Positions 22,287 to 22,877 of a stretch of 22,877 bases of DNA are shown piece by piece. Position 1 is the stretch's first letter, and every line of letters starts with the position of its first letter. The notes below the pieces were generated by a model, which saw only the letters and a program-made list of their open reading frames with translations, was not told the DNA's origin and made no database searches. Source of the DNA: a virus. The stretch spans positions 1 to 22,877 of the IMG/VR virus record IMGVR_UViG_3300013137_000102, one strand, 5' to 3'. Made by a program: the position numbers and the translations under genes.

Positions 22287-22370
22287 TTAATTATTTAAAT
22301 ATTTTATTTCTCCTGTAGAAATATCCAGGATAAAACGGAACATTTTTAACATATCGTCTTCATTGTATTG
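22287..22370 (-). pseudogene. C-terminal remnant of a gene cut by the TnpB element
   Basis: Directly beyond the right end of the TnpB element the minus strand reads 27 sense codons and a TAA (22289-22287): QYNEDDMLKMFRFILDIST followed by GEIKYLNN. Codon use looks coding (CGT, ATC, CTG, GAT) and the hydrophobic pattern is protein-like, unlike the flanking AT-rich spacer. The frame continues into the element end, not into tnpB. The simplest reading is that the element inserted into a phage gene and left this tail; the rest of that gene would lie beyond the window on the other side of the element. No family can be named from 27 residues. Confidence 0.45.
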
Positions 22371-22500
22371 ACATACTCCCACGGCTGAAGCACGGGGGAT
22401 TCTGGTTTTAAAATAACGGTTGCAGTTCCACATTTCTGTGGCACTGTCTTACACTGTCTATACCAAGAGAAGATGTCCCTTCTCTTAAAATATTTTTTGC
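22368..22500 (-). ncRNA. TnpB omega-RNA region (3' end of tnpB plus right end)
   Basis: In IS200/IS605-type elements the guide RNA spans the end of tnpB, its 3' untranslated region and the right end, and its guide is the flanking DNA. Here, on the minus strand, a GNRA-capped stem CCACA-GAAA-TGTGG (22441-22428) overlaps the last tnpB codons, and an imperfect right-end hairpin with a TTCA loop follows (about 22397-22376). The element then ends in GTATGTCAA, the common end sequence of this group. The upstream limit is approximate. If active, the guide would start at 22367 and run toward lower positions. Confidence 0.6.
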
Positions 22501-22877
22501 AGCATTATGGTCACGGTCATGGTGCATTCCGCAATCTGGGCAAGTCCAATCACGAATGCCTTCATCCAGTTTTCCAACAATATGCATACAGCTGCTGCAT
22601 ATTTGCGTGGATGGAAACCATTTATCAACAAAGACAACCCGCTTTCCATATTCTGCTGCTTTATATTTAAGTTTATCATAGAAACTGCCTGGTGATAAGT
22701 CAAACACTTTTTTTGCACGATTGCGTTTTTGTTTCGCTCCAGTTAATCTTTTGTCTTTCTGCATCTGCAAAAAAGACAGACTCTCAAGACATATTGTGTC
22801 AAAAGAGCGGACAATGTGCAATGCCATTTTCCACTGCCAGTCATTGCGCTGGTTCACAACATGTTCATGCAAGGAAA
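22408..22877 (-). CDS. tnpB: TnpB RNA-guided nuclease, C-terminal part (runs off right edge)
   Basis: About 155 C-terminal residues are visible; the frame is open to the window edge, so the true start lies outside. It reads SLHEHVVNQRNDW, then the RuvC-II strand DTICLESLSF with the catalytic Glu, a basic KQKRNRAKKVFDLSPGSF segment, YKAAEYGKRVVFVDKWFPST, the zinc ribbon CSSC...CPDC, and the RuvC-III segment HDRDHNAAKNIL with the final catalytic Asp. These are the conserved parts of TnpB (OrfB_Zn_ribbon), a nuclease guided by the omega-RNA made from the 3' end of its own gene. All visible catalytic and zinc-binding residues are intact. The stop is TAA at 22410-22408, 38 bp inside the element end. 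Confidence 0.92.
   Translation of the reverse strand, partial: SLHEHVVNQRNDWQWKMALHIVRSFDTICLESLSFLQMQKDKRLTGAKQKRNRAKKVFDLSPGSFYDKLKYKAAEYGKRVVFVDKWFPSTQICSSCMHIVGKLDEGIRDWTCPDCGMHHDRDHNAAKNILREGTSSLGIDSVRQCHRNVELQPLF

Larger units (their letters stand above)
22368..22877 (-). mobile_element. IS200/IS605-type (TnpB-only visible) element, right-hand part
   Basis: The right boundary is placed at about 22368 because the plus strand there reads TTGACATACTCCC, followed by the imperfect hairpin CACGGCTGAAGCACGGGG, a typical right end of IS605/IS1341 elements. The tnpB gene follows and runs off the window. No tnpA is visible; it could be absent or lie outside the window. Confidence 0.8.

Noticed and set aside
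1-22877. tRNA genes, a common feature of such phages
   Set aside because: No T-loop-like GTTCRANNC with matching acceptor stem was seen in any intergenic stretch on either strand.

Overview
The window looks like part of the genome of a contractile-tailed (T4-like) phage that infects a member of the Bacteroidetes. The phage assignment rests on a recognisable T4-type head-neck-tail set: prohead protease (gp21-like), scaffold (gp22-like), major capsid protein (gp23-like), two neck proteins (gp13- and gp14-like), tail terminator (gp15-like), sheath (gp18-like) and tube (gp19-like). The host assignment is an inference from host-type promoters of the form TTTG-N20-TANNTTTG, the lack of clear Shine-Dalgarno sequences, and very AT-rich, TAA-stopped genes.

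Layout. Positions 1-5,040 hold host-recognition and tail genes on both strands: the N-terminus of a tail fibre (minus), then tail tube, an unknown small protein and a BppU-like baseplate protein (plus), a large fibre made of 35 fourteen-residue SHAEG repeats (minus), and an unknown protein (plus). Positions 5,178-15,644 are a minus-strand morphogenesis block read in the order small basic protein, protease, scaffold, capsid, small beta-rich protein, neck 1, neck 2, tail terminator, sheath. A 429-bp gap between neck 2 and tail terminator (8,650-9,078) contains a host-type promoter facing the other way and a strongly structured, probably non-coding transcript. Positions 15,737-19,783 hold non-structural or unknown genes: an unknown protein, a decayed ASCH-domain gene, an unknown minus-strand protein and a large von Willebrand A (vWA) protein. 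Positions 19,977-22,224 hold a minus-strand pair, a GT-B glycosyltransferase followed by an ADP-ribosylglycohydrolase. The right edge is the 3' part of an IS200/IS605-type TnpB element with its right end and omega-RNA region; it appears to have landed inside a coding sequence, whose last 27 codons survive.

How it fits together. Nearly every structural transcription unit is preceded, in its own direction, by the motif TATTTATA (12 sites including variants), whichever strand the gene is on. The vWA gene, the 15,737 gene, the glycosyltransferase pair and the structured RNA lack it, and three of these have host-like promoter elements instead. This suggests two expression classes: a late class with a phage-specific signal and an early or middle class using the host sigma factor. 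Strong hairpin terminators close the sheath unit, the capsid unit and both convergent gene pairs in the right half. Portal and terminase genes are not in the window, and sheath and tube are on opposite strands, so the T4-type module is rearranged.
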